NCBI GenBank assembly: GCA_019449455.1
Contig: JAGRPO010000222.1
Coordinates: 1-33,581 of the forward strand
Length of the DNA stretch: 33,581 nt
Reading direction: 5' to 3'
Origin: Betaproteobacteria bacterium
GTDB lineage: Bacteria > Pseudomonadota > Gammaproteobacteria > Burkholderiales > Usitatibacteraceae
Shown piece after piece: positions 17,259 through 24,361 of the stretch. The notes under the pieces were generated by a model that searched no databases, was not told the origin of the DNA, and was given only the letters and a program-made list of their open reading frames with translations. The position numbers and the translations under genes were made by a program. Each line of letters starts with the position of its first letter. Within the stretch, counting starts at the first letter, position 1.

Positions 17259-18773
17259 ATGCGCCTCGCCCCGGGACCCGCGCGCCGCGCGCTCGCCGCG
17301 CTGCTCGTCGCCTTTCTCGCGGGTTGCGGAGGCGGGGGAGGAGGCGGGGCCGACGTCGTGGCCCCCTCGTCGGGGGCGTCGTCGTTCCCGCCGTCGTCCA
17401 GCCTGGCGGCGCGCTGCGAAGTTCCACGTCCGGGGACGGACCCGTACAACGGCAACCGCCCCTTTCCCGACGCGCAGGGGACTCTCGACGAGGAGAAGCG
17501 CTGGGTGCGCTCGTGGATCGACGAGACCTACCTCTGGTACCGCGAGGTGCCGGACCTGGCGGCGTCCGCCTATGCGGGGCCGGTCGAGTACTTCAACGTC
17601 CTGAAGACGCCGGCGGTGACCGCCTCCGGCAACCCCCGCGACCGCTTCCACTTCGTCTACGACACGCAGGTGTGGAACAGGCTGTCGGTGTCGGGCGTCG
17701 AGGCGGGCTACGGCATCGAGTGGGCGCTGCTGTCGCGTTCGCCGCCGCGCCGCATGGTGGTGGCCTACGTGGACCCCGGTTCTCCCGCCGCCTTCGCCGG
17801 CATCGGGCGCGGGACCGAGGTGGTGTCCATCGACGGGGTCGATTTCGCGAACGGCGCGGACGTGGCGACGATCAACGCGGGCGCCTTCCCCGACCGGGCG
17901 GGAAGGCAGGCGACCTTCGTGTTCCGCGAACCCGGAGCCGCGGCACCGCGCACGGTGACGATGACCGCGGTCGAGGTCACGAAGGTGCCGGTGCAGGGCG
18001 TCGCCACCGTCGACACGCCTGCCGGACGCGTGGGCTACCTCCATTTCACCGACCACATCGCCACGGCCGAAGCGGGCCTCGCGGCGGCGATCGGGCAACT
18101 GAGTGCCGCGGGCGTGTCCGACCTGGTGCTGGACCTGCGCTACAACGGCGGCGGCTACCTCGACATCGCCTCGGCGCTCGCATTCATGATCGCGGGCCCG
18201 GAACGCACCGCGGGCCGCGTGTTCGAGCGCCTGCGCTTCAACGACCGCGACCCGTTCCGCGTCGGCCCGGCGGGGTTGGTCACGCCGTTCCACGCCACGG
18301 CGCAGGGTTTTTCGACCCCGGCCGGCACGCCGCTGCCCTCGCTGGGGCTCGCGCGGGTCGCGGTGCTCACGAGCTCGGGCACGTGCTCGGCGAGCGAGTC
18401 GGTGATCAACGCATTGCGCGGCGTCGACGTGGAGGTGAGCCTCGTGGGCGGCGCCACCTGCGGCAAGCCCTACGGGTTCCTGCCGCGGGACAACTGCGGG
18501 ACGACCTATTTCGCGATCCAGTTCGAAGGGGTGAACGACAAGGGCTTCGGCGATTACGCCGACGGCTTCGCGCCCACCTGCACCGTCCCCGACGACTTCA
18601 CGCGGCCGCTGGGCGACCCGGCGGAGGCGCGCTTCGCCGCCGCGCTGGAACTGCTGGCTACCGGCGCCTGTCCGGCCGCCGTGGCCAAGGCCGCGGCACC
18701 GGATCCGTGGCTCGTGCGCTCGCCGGCGCGCGAGAACCGGATCCTTCGACCGCAACCGGAAAGCCATCGATGA
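17259..18773 (+). CDS. S41 family (C-terminal-processing type) lipoprotein protease
   Basis: A 504-residue lipoprotein with lipobox LAGC at Cys23, then a Gly- and Ser-rich linker. Residues about 60-150 contain the conserved RSWIDETYLWYREVPDL, residues about 150-240 a PDZ domain (VDPGSPAAFAGIGRGTEVVS), and residues about 250-450 the S41 peptidase core. Predicted catalytic residues are Ser377 in TCSASESV and Lys403 in CGKPYGF, 26 apart as in CtpB. LVLDLRYNGGGYLDIASALA is the family hallmark. It should act in the periplasm on misfolded or tail-marked proteins. AGAGGAG lies 8 nt before the ATG at 17259. An earlier ATG at 17241 overlaps the upstream stop and would spoil the lipoprotein start only slightly (six more residues), so it remains possible. 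Its stop overlaps the PaaI-type gene by 4 nt. Confidence 0.9.
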   Translation: MRLAPGPARRALAALLVAFLAGCGGGGGGGADVVAPSSGASSFPPSSSLAARCEVPRPGTDPYNGNRPFPDAQGTLDEEKRWVRSWIDETYLWYREVPDLAASAYAGPVEYFNVLKTPAVTASGNPRDRFHFVYDTQVWNRLSVSGVEAGYGIEWALLSRSPPRRMVVAYVDPGSPAAFAGIGRGTEVVSIDGVDFANGADVATINAGAFPDRAGRQATFVFREPGAAAPRTVTMTAVEVTKVPVQGVATVDTPAGRVGYLHFTDHIATAEAGLAAAIGQLSAAGVSDLVLDLRYNGGGYLDIASALAFMIAGPERTAGRVFERLRFNDRDPFRVGPAGLVTPFHATAQGFSTPAGTPLPSLGLARVAVLTSSGTCSASESVINALRGVDVEVSLVGGATCGKPYGFLPRDNCGTTYFAIQFEGVNDKGFGDYADGFAPTCTVPDDFTRPLGDPAEARFAAALELLATGACPAAVAKAAAPDPWLVRSPARENRILRPQPESHR

Positions 18774-19171
18774 GCCCGTTTCCGCAACTGCAGGACGAGA
18801 CCCTCCTCACCACGCTCGGCATCGAGATCGTCGAGGCGACGAAGGAGCGCGTGGTCGCCCGCATGAGCGTCGGCCCGAAGGTGCACCAGCCGTTCGGGCT
18901 GCTGCACGGGGGCGCCTCCGTGGCGCTCGCCGAGACGGTCGCCTCGACCGCGGCGTGGATGAACGTGGACCAGGCCACGCAGATCGTGGTGGGCATCGAG
19001 ATCAACGCGAATCACCTGCGCGCCAAGCGCGACGGCATCGTCACCGCGACGGCCACGCCGCTGCACGTGGGACGGCTCACCCAGGTGTGGGACGTGCGCA
19101 TCGCCGACGAGCACGGAAAGGCCGTGTGCGCGTCGCGCTGCACGCTGGCCGTAGTGCCCAGGCCGCAGTGA
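18770..19171 (+). CDS. PaaI-type hotdog thioesterase
   Basis: A 133-residue single hotdog-domain acyl-CoA thioesterase. The motif LLHGGASVALAETVAS carries the His-Gly-Gly and catalytic Glu/Asp position typical of the PaaI/YdiI/EntH group, and GIEINANHLRAKRDGIVTA is the central strand pair. The phenylacetate and menaquinone clades cannot be separated by eye; 1,4-dihydroxy-2-naphthoyl-CoA or aryl-CoA hydrolysis are the usual options. The ATG overlaps the S41 gene's TGA as ATGA, so the two are translationally coupled although their functions seem unrelated. Confidence 0.9.
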   Translation: MSPFPQLQDETLLTTLGIEIVEATKERVVARMSVGPKVHQPFGLLHGGASVALAETVASTAAWMNVDQATQIVVGIEINANHLRAKRDGIVTATATPLHVGRLTQVWDVRIADEHGKAVCASRCTLAVVPRPQ

Positions 19172-19205
19172 TGGGAGTCGCCGCCCCCCGGCTACACTGT
19201 CTCCC

Positions 19206-20180
19206 ATGAAGTACAAGGACTATTACGCCACTCTCGGCGTCGCGAGGGACGCGTCCGCGGACGCCATCCGGGATTCGTACCGCAAGCTCGCGCGCAAGTA
19301 CCACCCGGACGTGTCCAGGGACCCGAAGGGCGAGGAGAAATTCAAGGAGATCGCCGAGGCATACCAGACGCTCAAGGATCCGGAGAAGCGCGCCGCCTAC
19401 GACCGGCTCGGCAGCGGTTACCAGCCGGGCCAGGATTTCCGCCCGCCGCCCGGCTGGGAGCAGCAGTTCCGTCGCGAGGGCCCCTTCGGCGACGGCGGCT
19501 ATTCGTTCGACGACCTCGACCTGTCCGATCTCTTCGCGAGCATCCAGGGGGCCGGGCACCGGGGCGCCCGTTCGCGCGCGAGCATGCCCATGCCCGGGGC
19601 CGATTTCGAGGTCACGGTGCGCCTCGCGCTGGAGGATGCCCACCGCGGCACGCAGGTGGACCTCAACCTGAGCGTGCCGGAGGCCGACGGCGAGGGCCGC
19701 GTGCGCCACGTGCCGAAGAACCTCAAGGCGCGCATCCCGAAAGGCGCCTCCGACGGGCAGCGGCTGCGCCTGCGCGGTCAGGGCGGCAAGGGCGCCCGCG
19801 GCGGCCGCGACGGTGACCTCTACCTGAACATCGTGCTCGATCCCCATCCGCTTTTCCGCCCGAGCGGGCACGATCTCTACCTCGATCTCCCGCTCGCCCC
19901 GTGGGAAGCGGCGCTCGGCGCCACGGTCGAGGTGCCCACGCTCGCCGGCACCGTGAGCGTCAAGGTGCCGCCCGGAACGCCCGCGGGACGCAAGCTCCGC
20001 TTCCCCGGAAAGGGGCTCGCCAGGCCCGGCGGCGGCGACGGCGATCTCTACGCCATCGTGCAGATCGTCAATCCCCCGGAGCTGGGCAGCCGCGAGCGCG
20101 AGCTCTTCCGCGCCCTCGCCGAGGAATCGCGCTTCGATCCGCGCGGCCATTTTTCCGGAGGCAAGCCCCATGCCGGCTGA
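19206..20180 (+). CDS. cbpA: DnaJ-type co-chaperone CbpA
   Basis: A 324-residue J-protein of the CbpA type, without the zinc-finger domain of DnaJ. The J-domain (1-65) has an intact HPD within RKYHPDVSRDPKG. A Gly/Phe-rich stretch follows (EGPFGDGGYSFDDLDLSDLF), then the two client-binding beta-domains (GTQVDLNLSVPEADG; LYLDLPLAPWEAALGATVEV) and the C-terminal part with VSVKVPPGTPAGRKLRFPGK. It stimulates DnaK and in E. coli also binds DNA. The downstream gene overlaps it by 11 nt and encodes its modulator CbpM, which fixes the assignment. The gene's own ATG has no clear Shine-Dalgarno in the 34-nt gap after the thioesterase gene. Confidence 0.95.
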   Translation: MKYKDYYATLGVARDASADAIRDSYRKLARKYHPDVSRDPKGEEKFKEIAEAYQTLKDPEKRAAYDRLGSGYQPGQDFRPPPGWEQQFRREGPFGDGGYSFDDLDLSDLFASIQGAGHRGARSRASMPMPGADFEVTVRLALEDAHRGTQVDLNLSVPEADGEGRVRHVPKNLKARIPKGASDGQRLRLRGQGGKGARGGRDGDLYLNIVLDPHPLFRPSGHDLYLDLPLAPWEAALGATVEVPTLAGTVSVKVPPGTPAGRKLRFPGKGLARPGGGDGDLYAIVQIVNPPELGSRERELFRALAEESRFDPRGHFSGGKPHAG

Positions 20181-20496
20181 ACGCGACTTCGTGCTGTGGC
20201 TGGACGCGCGCGAGCAGGTCTCGCTCGTCGAGCTCTCGGAGTGCGCCGGGCTGTCGGTTGCGCAGCTGCGCGAGCTGGTGGAATGCGGGGCGCTCGCTCC
20301 GGCCGACCCGCATGCCGACGAGTGGGTGTTCGGCGCCGACTGCGTGGTGAGCCTGCGCGCGGCCGCGCGCGTGTGCCGCGACCTGGAGCTGGAGACGGCC
20401 GCGCTGGCGCTCGTGCTCTCCTACCTCGAGCGCATCCACCGCCTCGAGGAGGAGGTGCGCGACCTGAGCGCGCGGCTGGGCGGGTTGCGCCCGTGA
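20170..20496 (+). CDS. cbpM: Chaperone modulator CbpM
   Basis: A 108-residue small protein that binds the CbpA J-domain and blocks its action on DnaK. The N-terminal part (LSECAGLSVAQLRELVECGA) forms a MerR-like helix-turn-helix fold. The C-terminal helix contains DLELETAALALVLSYLERIH, then a heptad (RLEEEVRDLSARLGGL). The gene starts 11 nt inside cbpA and ends overlapping the flavin oxidoreductase start by 4 nt, so it is firmly embedded in the operon. Confidence 0.92.
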   Translation: MPAERDFVLWLDAREQVSLVELSECAGLSVAQLRELVECGALAPADPHADEWVFGADCVVSLRAAARVCRDLELETAALALVLSYLERIHRLEEEVRDLSARLGGLRP

Positions 20497-21494
20497 GGCT
20501 CTCCGTCCTGGACCAGTCTCCCGCCGCGCAGGAGAGGTCGCAGGACCACGCCATCCGGGAATCGCTGGCGCTCGCGCGGCATTGCGAGGCGCTGGGCTAC
20601 CACCGGTACTGGGTCTCCGAGCACCACAACAGCGCGAGCATCGTGGGCACCGCGCCGGAGATCCTGATGGCCGCCATCGCCGCCACGACCACGCGCATCC
20701 GGGTGGGCAGCGCGGGCGTCATGCTCCCGCACTATGCGGCGCTCAAGGTGGCCGAGCAGTTCCGCGTGCTGGAGGCCATCGCGCCGGGGCGCATCGATCT
20801 CGGCCTGGGGCGGGCGCCCGGCTCCGACCGGCTCACGGCCATGGCGCTCAATCCCGATCCGGGCGCGGCCGAGAACTTTCCCAGCCAGGTCCAGGAGCTG
20901 GACCTGTGGCTGCGTGGCGAGGCGCTCCCGGAGGGCCATCCCTTCCGGTCCATCCGCGCCCATCCGGCGGGGCCGACGAGCCCGGAGATCTGGATCCTCG
21001 GCAGCTCCGACTACGGGGCGCAGCTCGCCGCGTTCCTCGGCTACCCCTACGCGTACGCCTATTTCTTCACCGACGGGCGCGGCACCGAGGAGGCGCTGGC
21101 GCTCTACCGCGCCAGCTACCGGCCCAGCGCGCGCCATCCGGATCCCGTGGCGACCATCTGCGTGTGGGCGCTGGCGGCCGACACGGAAGCCGAGGCGCGG
21201 CGCCTGCTGGCGACGCGCGAGCACTGGCGCGTGGGCTTCGAGAAGGGGCTGCGCACGGCGCTCGTCTCGCCGGAGGATGCGGCGGCGCATCCCTACACCG
21301 ACGCCGAGCTCGCGATCGTCCGGCGCCTGCGCGAGAGGGCCATCGTGGGCACCGGCGCGCAGGTGGCCGCGAGGCTGCGCGAGCTGGCCGCGCAATTCGC
21401 GCTCGACGAGATCGTCGTCAACACCTGGACCCACGACCCCGCCGCGCGCCGCCACTCGTACGAGCTGATCGCGCGGTCCCTTCCGCCGGAATGA
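20493..21494 (+). CDS. Luciferase-like (LLM class) flavin-dependent oxidoreductase
   Basis: A 333-residue TIM-barrel flavoprotein of the luciferase-like family, close in pattern to E. coli YhbW. The signature HRYWVSEHHNSASI near residue 40, GSAGVMLPHYAALKVAEQF, GRIDLGLGRAPGSDRLT, and WILGSSDYGAQLAA are all present. It probably uses reduced flavin (FMNH2) with oxygen on an unknown substrate. Family members of this type are often mis-annotated as alkane monooxygenases. The start is the GTG at 20493 overlapping the cbpM TGA as GTGA. It is the last gene of the run; a weak CGGGC/GCCCG hairpin (21496-21511) follows. Confidence 0.9.
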   Translation: MRLSVLDQSPAAQERSQDHAIRESLALARHCEALGYHRYWVSEHHNSASIVGTAPEILMAAIAATTTRIRVGSAGVMLPHYAALKVAEQFRVLEAIAPGRIDLGLGRAPGSDRLTAMALNPDPGAAENFPSQVQELDLWLRGEALPEGHPFRSIRAHPAGPTSPEIWILGSSDYGAQLAAFLGYPYAYAYFFTDGRGTEEALALYRASYRPSARHPDPVATICVWALAADTEAEARRLLATREHWRVGFEKGLRTALVSPEDAAAHPYTDAELAIVRRLRERAIVGTGAQVAARLRELAAQFALDEIVVNTWTHDPAARRHSYELIARSLPPE

Positions 21495-21564
21495 CCGGGC
21501 CATGAAGCCCGCCGCCCGGACCATTGCCGCGGGGCAGCCGTGATGGAGTGAGAATTAACAAAGG

Positions 21565-21593
21565 TTGACGGGGGCGCGGCCGCGCCCAAGAAT
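21565..21593 (+). promoter_or_regulatory. Sigma-70 promoter of the GGDEF-EAL gene
   Basis: TTGACG (21565-21570, 5 of 6) and AAGAAT (21588-21593, 4 of 6) lie 17 nt apart. Transcription should begin near 21600, leaving a leader of about 50 nt before the preferred ATG at 21651, which has AGGGG 6 nt upstream. Confidence 0.6.
21572..21587. promoter_or_regulatory. Perfect 16-bp palindrome filling the promoter spacer
   Basis: GGGCGCGGCCGCGCCC reads the same on both strands and occupies 16 of the 17 spacer bases between the -35 and -10 elements. Such a position is typical of an operator bound by a dimeric repressor or MerR-type activator. The base composition of the genome makes GC palindromes more likely, so chance is not excluded. 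Confidence 0.45.
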
Positions 21594-21650
21594 GCAGTCA
21601 TGGGTACGGACATCGTTTGGCTTCATCCACCTGGCAGACAGGGGCACGGC

Positions 21651-24347
21651 ATGGATCGGACTCGGGCGGAACCGGGATTTCGCGCCCAGGCGCAGCAGGC
21701 CGCGCTTTTCGCTCTCCTGAAGAGCGGGATCCCGACCGCGGGGGAGGCGACGGCGTGGCGCGCGCTCACCGAGGCGGCCGGCCGCACGCTGGAAGTGGCA
21801 CGGGCTTCGGTGTGGCTCCTGTCGGAGGACCGCGAGCGCCTGGTGCTCGCCGACCTTTTCGAGCGGGAGGGGGGCGGTCACGAGGCGGGCGCCGAACTGC
21901 AGGCTTCGCGCTACCCGGCCTATTTCCAGGCCCTGAAATGGAACCGCGCCGTTGTCGCGCCCGACGCGGCCGCCGATCCGCGCACCCGCGAATACGCGGC
22001 CGACCACCCTGGCGCCCACGGCATCGCCTCGCTGCTCGTCGCCGGCATCTGGCAGGAAGGCGAGGCACGCGGCGTGGTGTGCCTGGAGTCCGCCGGCGAA
22101 CGGCGCGACTGGACCGGGGACGAGCAGCAATTCGCCAGTTCGCTCGCCGACATCGCGGCGACCGTCCTGGTGCACGAGTCGCTGCGGGCCGCGCGCGCGC
22201 GCCTGCAGGAGACCCAGGATCTCTTCGCGGGCGCCATCCGGGCGAGCCCCGACCCGATCGCCGTGGTGCGTCTCACCGACAACCGCATCCTGCTCGTGAA
22301 CGACAATTTCCTGCGCGTGTCGGGCTTTCGCGAGGACGAGACGATCGGGCGCACGTCCATCGAGCTGGGCTTCTGGACGAACCCCTCGCAGCGCGAGGAG
22401 TGGGCGCGCCGGATGCGCGACGAGGGCACGGTGCGCGATTTCGAGGTGGAGTTCGTGGTGAAGGACGGCCGTCGGCGCAACTTCGCGCTCTCCGGGGAGC
22501 GCATCGAGATCCGCGGCGAGCCCTGCCTGGTGCTCGTGGCCCGCGACGTCACCGACCGCAAGCGCCAGGAGGTGCTCGTGTCGCAGATCGCGCAGGGCGT
22601 GGTCGCGCAGACGGGCGAGTCGTTCTTCCGCTCGCTCGTCGGGCACCTGGCGCGCGTGCTGGAGGCCGACTTCGCCTTCGTCGGAGAGATCCATCCCACG
22701 GACGCGGGTCTCGTGCGCACGATCGCGGTGCATGCCGGCGGCCGCCCGGCGCCCGATTTCGAGTACCGGCTTGCCGGCTCGCCGTGCGAGACGATACTCG
22801 GGCGCGGCGTCTGCGCTTTTCCCGAGCACGTCGCCAGGCTCTTCCCGCGCGACCTCGACCTCGCGAAGAAGGGCATCGAGGCCTATGTCGGCGCACCCCT
22901 CAACGACTCGAAGGGCCGCCCGCTGGGCCTCATGGTGGTGCTGTTCCGCCGCCGGCTGGAGGACTCGCGGCTCGCCGAGAACCTGCTGCGGATCTTCGCC
23001 ACGCGCGCCTCGGGAGAACTGGAGCGCGGCCACGACCTTCGCGCCCTCGAGCACCTGGCGCACCACGATTCGCTCACGGGGCTGTGCAACCGGATCGGCC
23101 TCAAGCAGTGCGTGGAGACCGCGCTGCTGCCGGAGACGGACGAGCGCTCGGGCGCGGGCGCGCTGCTCCTGGTCGACCTGGACCGGTTCAAGGAAGTGAA
23201 CGACACGCTCGGGCACCCGGTGGGCGACGTGCTGCTCCAGCGCGTGGCCGAGGCGCTGCGCGCGGGGTTGGCCCGTTACCCCCGGAGCTGCGTCGCGCGG
23301 CTGGGTGGCGACGAGTTCGCCATGTGGATCCCAGGGGTGGCCGACCGCGCGGCGGGCGAGGAGGCCGCCGCCTACGTCATGGGCATCCTCACCGCGCCGA
23401 TCGACATCGAGGGCTATCGCCTGGAGGTGGGCGCGAGCATCGGCATCGCGCTGGCGCCCGTGCATGCCACCACGTCGAGCGGGTTGCTGCGCTGCGCGGA
23501 CGTCGCGATGTACGCGGCCAAGCGGACCGGGTCGAGTCATTCCACCTACGACGCCTCGCAGGACCCGTACTCGACCGAGCGGCTGGCGCTGCTCTCCGAG
23601 CTGGGCGGGGCCGTGCGCGCCGGGGAGCTGCGCGTGCATTACCAGCCGCGCGTGCGGCTCGCCGACGGCGTCGTGCGCGGGTTCGAGGCCCTCGTGCGCT
23701 GGCAGCATCCCCGCCACGGGCTGCTGCTGCCGGCGCGCTTCGTGCCGCTGGCAGAGCTCTCCGACGTGATCCGCCCTCTCACGATGTGGGTGCTGGGGGA
23801 GGCCCTGAGGCAGCAGCGCGAATGGCGCGAAAGCGGGCGCGACGTGCGCATCGCGGTGAACCTGTCGGCGCGGCACCTCATGGACGAGAGTTGCGCCTCG
23901 CGCATCGAGAGCCTGCTCATCGCGAACGGCGTGGACCCGGCCGCGCTGGAGCTCGAGATCACGGAAAGCGCCATCATCGCCGATCCCGAACGCGCGACTG
24001 CCACGCTCGAGCGCGTGCGGGCGCTGGGCGTGCGCGTCGCGATCGACGACTTCGGCACCGGGTTCTCGTCCCTGTCGCACCTGAAGCGGCTGCCGCTCAA
24101 CCTGCTCAAGATCGACGTGTCCTTCGTGCGCCAGATGCTCTCGAGCCCGACCGACCGCGCGATCGTCGAGTCGACGATCCACCTGGCGCACGACCTCGGC
24201 CTGACGGTCGTCGCGGAGGGCATCGAGGACGAGCAGACGAGCAGGGCGCTGCGCGCGCACGGCTGCGACGAAGGGCAGGGGTTCTGGATCAGCCCTCCCT
24301 TGCCGGCGGCGGAAGCCTCGGCCTGGCTCGCCGGCAGATCCGTGTAG
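21651..24347 (+). CDS. GAF-PAS-GAF-GGDEF-EAL cyclic-di-GMP protein
   Basis: An 898-residue soluble sensor enzyme. A GAF domain (about 40-185), a PAS domain (about 195-305, DLFAGAIRASPDPIAVVRLT start) and a second GAF-like region (about 315-460) precede a GGDEF domain and an EAL domain. GGDEF is intact (552-556) but the allosteric RxxD inhibition site five residues before it is absent. The EAL domain has EALVRW (Glu679), NLSARHL, EITESA, DDFGTGFSSL and VAEGIED, so phosphodiesterase activity looks intact too. The protein may therefore make and degrade cyclic-di-GMP according to the sensed signal. I chose ATG 21651 over 21600, because the latter sits at the predicted transcription start while 21651 has a good ribosome site. 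Confidence 0.92.
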   Translation: MDRTRAEPGFRAQAQQAALFALLKSGIPTAGEATAWRALTEAAGRTLEVARASVWLLSEDRERLVLADLFEREGGGHEAGAELQASRYPAYFQALKWNRAVVAPDAAADPRTREYAADHPGAHGIASLLVAGIWQEGEARGVVCLESAGERRDWTGDEQQFASSLADIAATVLVHESLRAARARLQETQDLFAGAIRASPDPIAVVRLTDNRILLVNDNFLRVSGFREDETIGRTSIELGFWTNPSQREEWARRMRDEGTVRDFEVEFVVKDGRRRNFALSGERIEIRGEPCLVLVARDVTDRKRQEVLVSQIAQGVVAQTGESFFRSLVGHLARVLEADFAFVGEIHPTDAGLVRTIAVHAGGRPAPDFEYRLAGSPCETILGRGVCAFPEHVARLFPRDLDLAKKGIEAYVGAPLNDSKGRPLGLMVVLFRRRLEDSRLAENLLRIFATRASGELERGHDLRALEHLAHHDSLTGLCNRIGLKQCVETALLPETDERSGAGALLLVDLDRFKEVNDTLGHPVGDVLLQRVAEALRAGLARYPRSCVARLGGDEFAMWIPGVADRAAGEEAAAYVMGILTAPIDIEGYRLEVGASIGIALAPVHATTSSGLLRCADVAMYAAKRTGSSHSTYDASQDPYSTERLALLSELGGAVRAGELRVHYQPRVRLADGVVRGFEALVRWQHPRHGLLLPARFVPLAELSDVIRPLTMWVLGEALRQQREWRESGRDVRIAVNLSARHLMDESCASRIESLLIANGVDPAALELEITESAIIADPERATATLERVRALGVRVAIDDFGTGFSSLSHLKRLPLNLLKIDVSFVRQMLSSPTDRAIVESTIHLAHDLGLTVVAEGIEDEQTSRALRAHGCDEGQGFWISPPLPAAEASAWLAGRSV

Positions 24348-24361
24348 CGCGGCAAACCGGC

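Noticed and set aside
21600-21650. Earlier ATG (21600) for the GGDEF-EAL protein
   Set aside because: It coincides with the predicted transcription start and has no ribosome site, whereas 21651 has AGGGG 6 nt upstream. It stays possible as a leaderless start.
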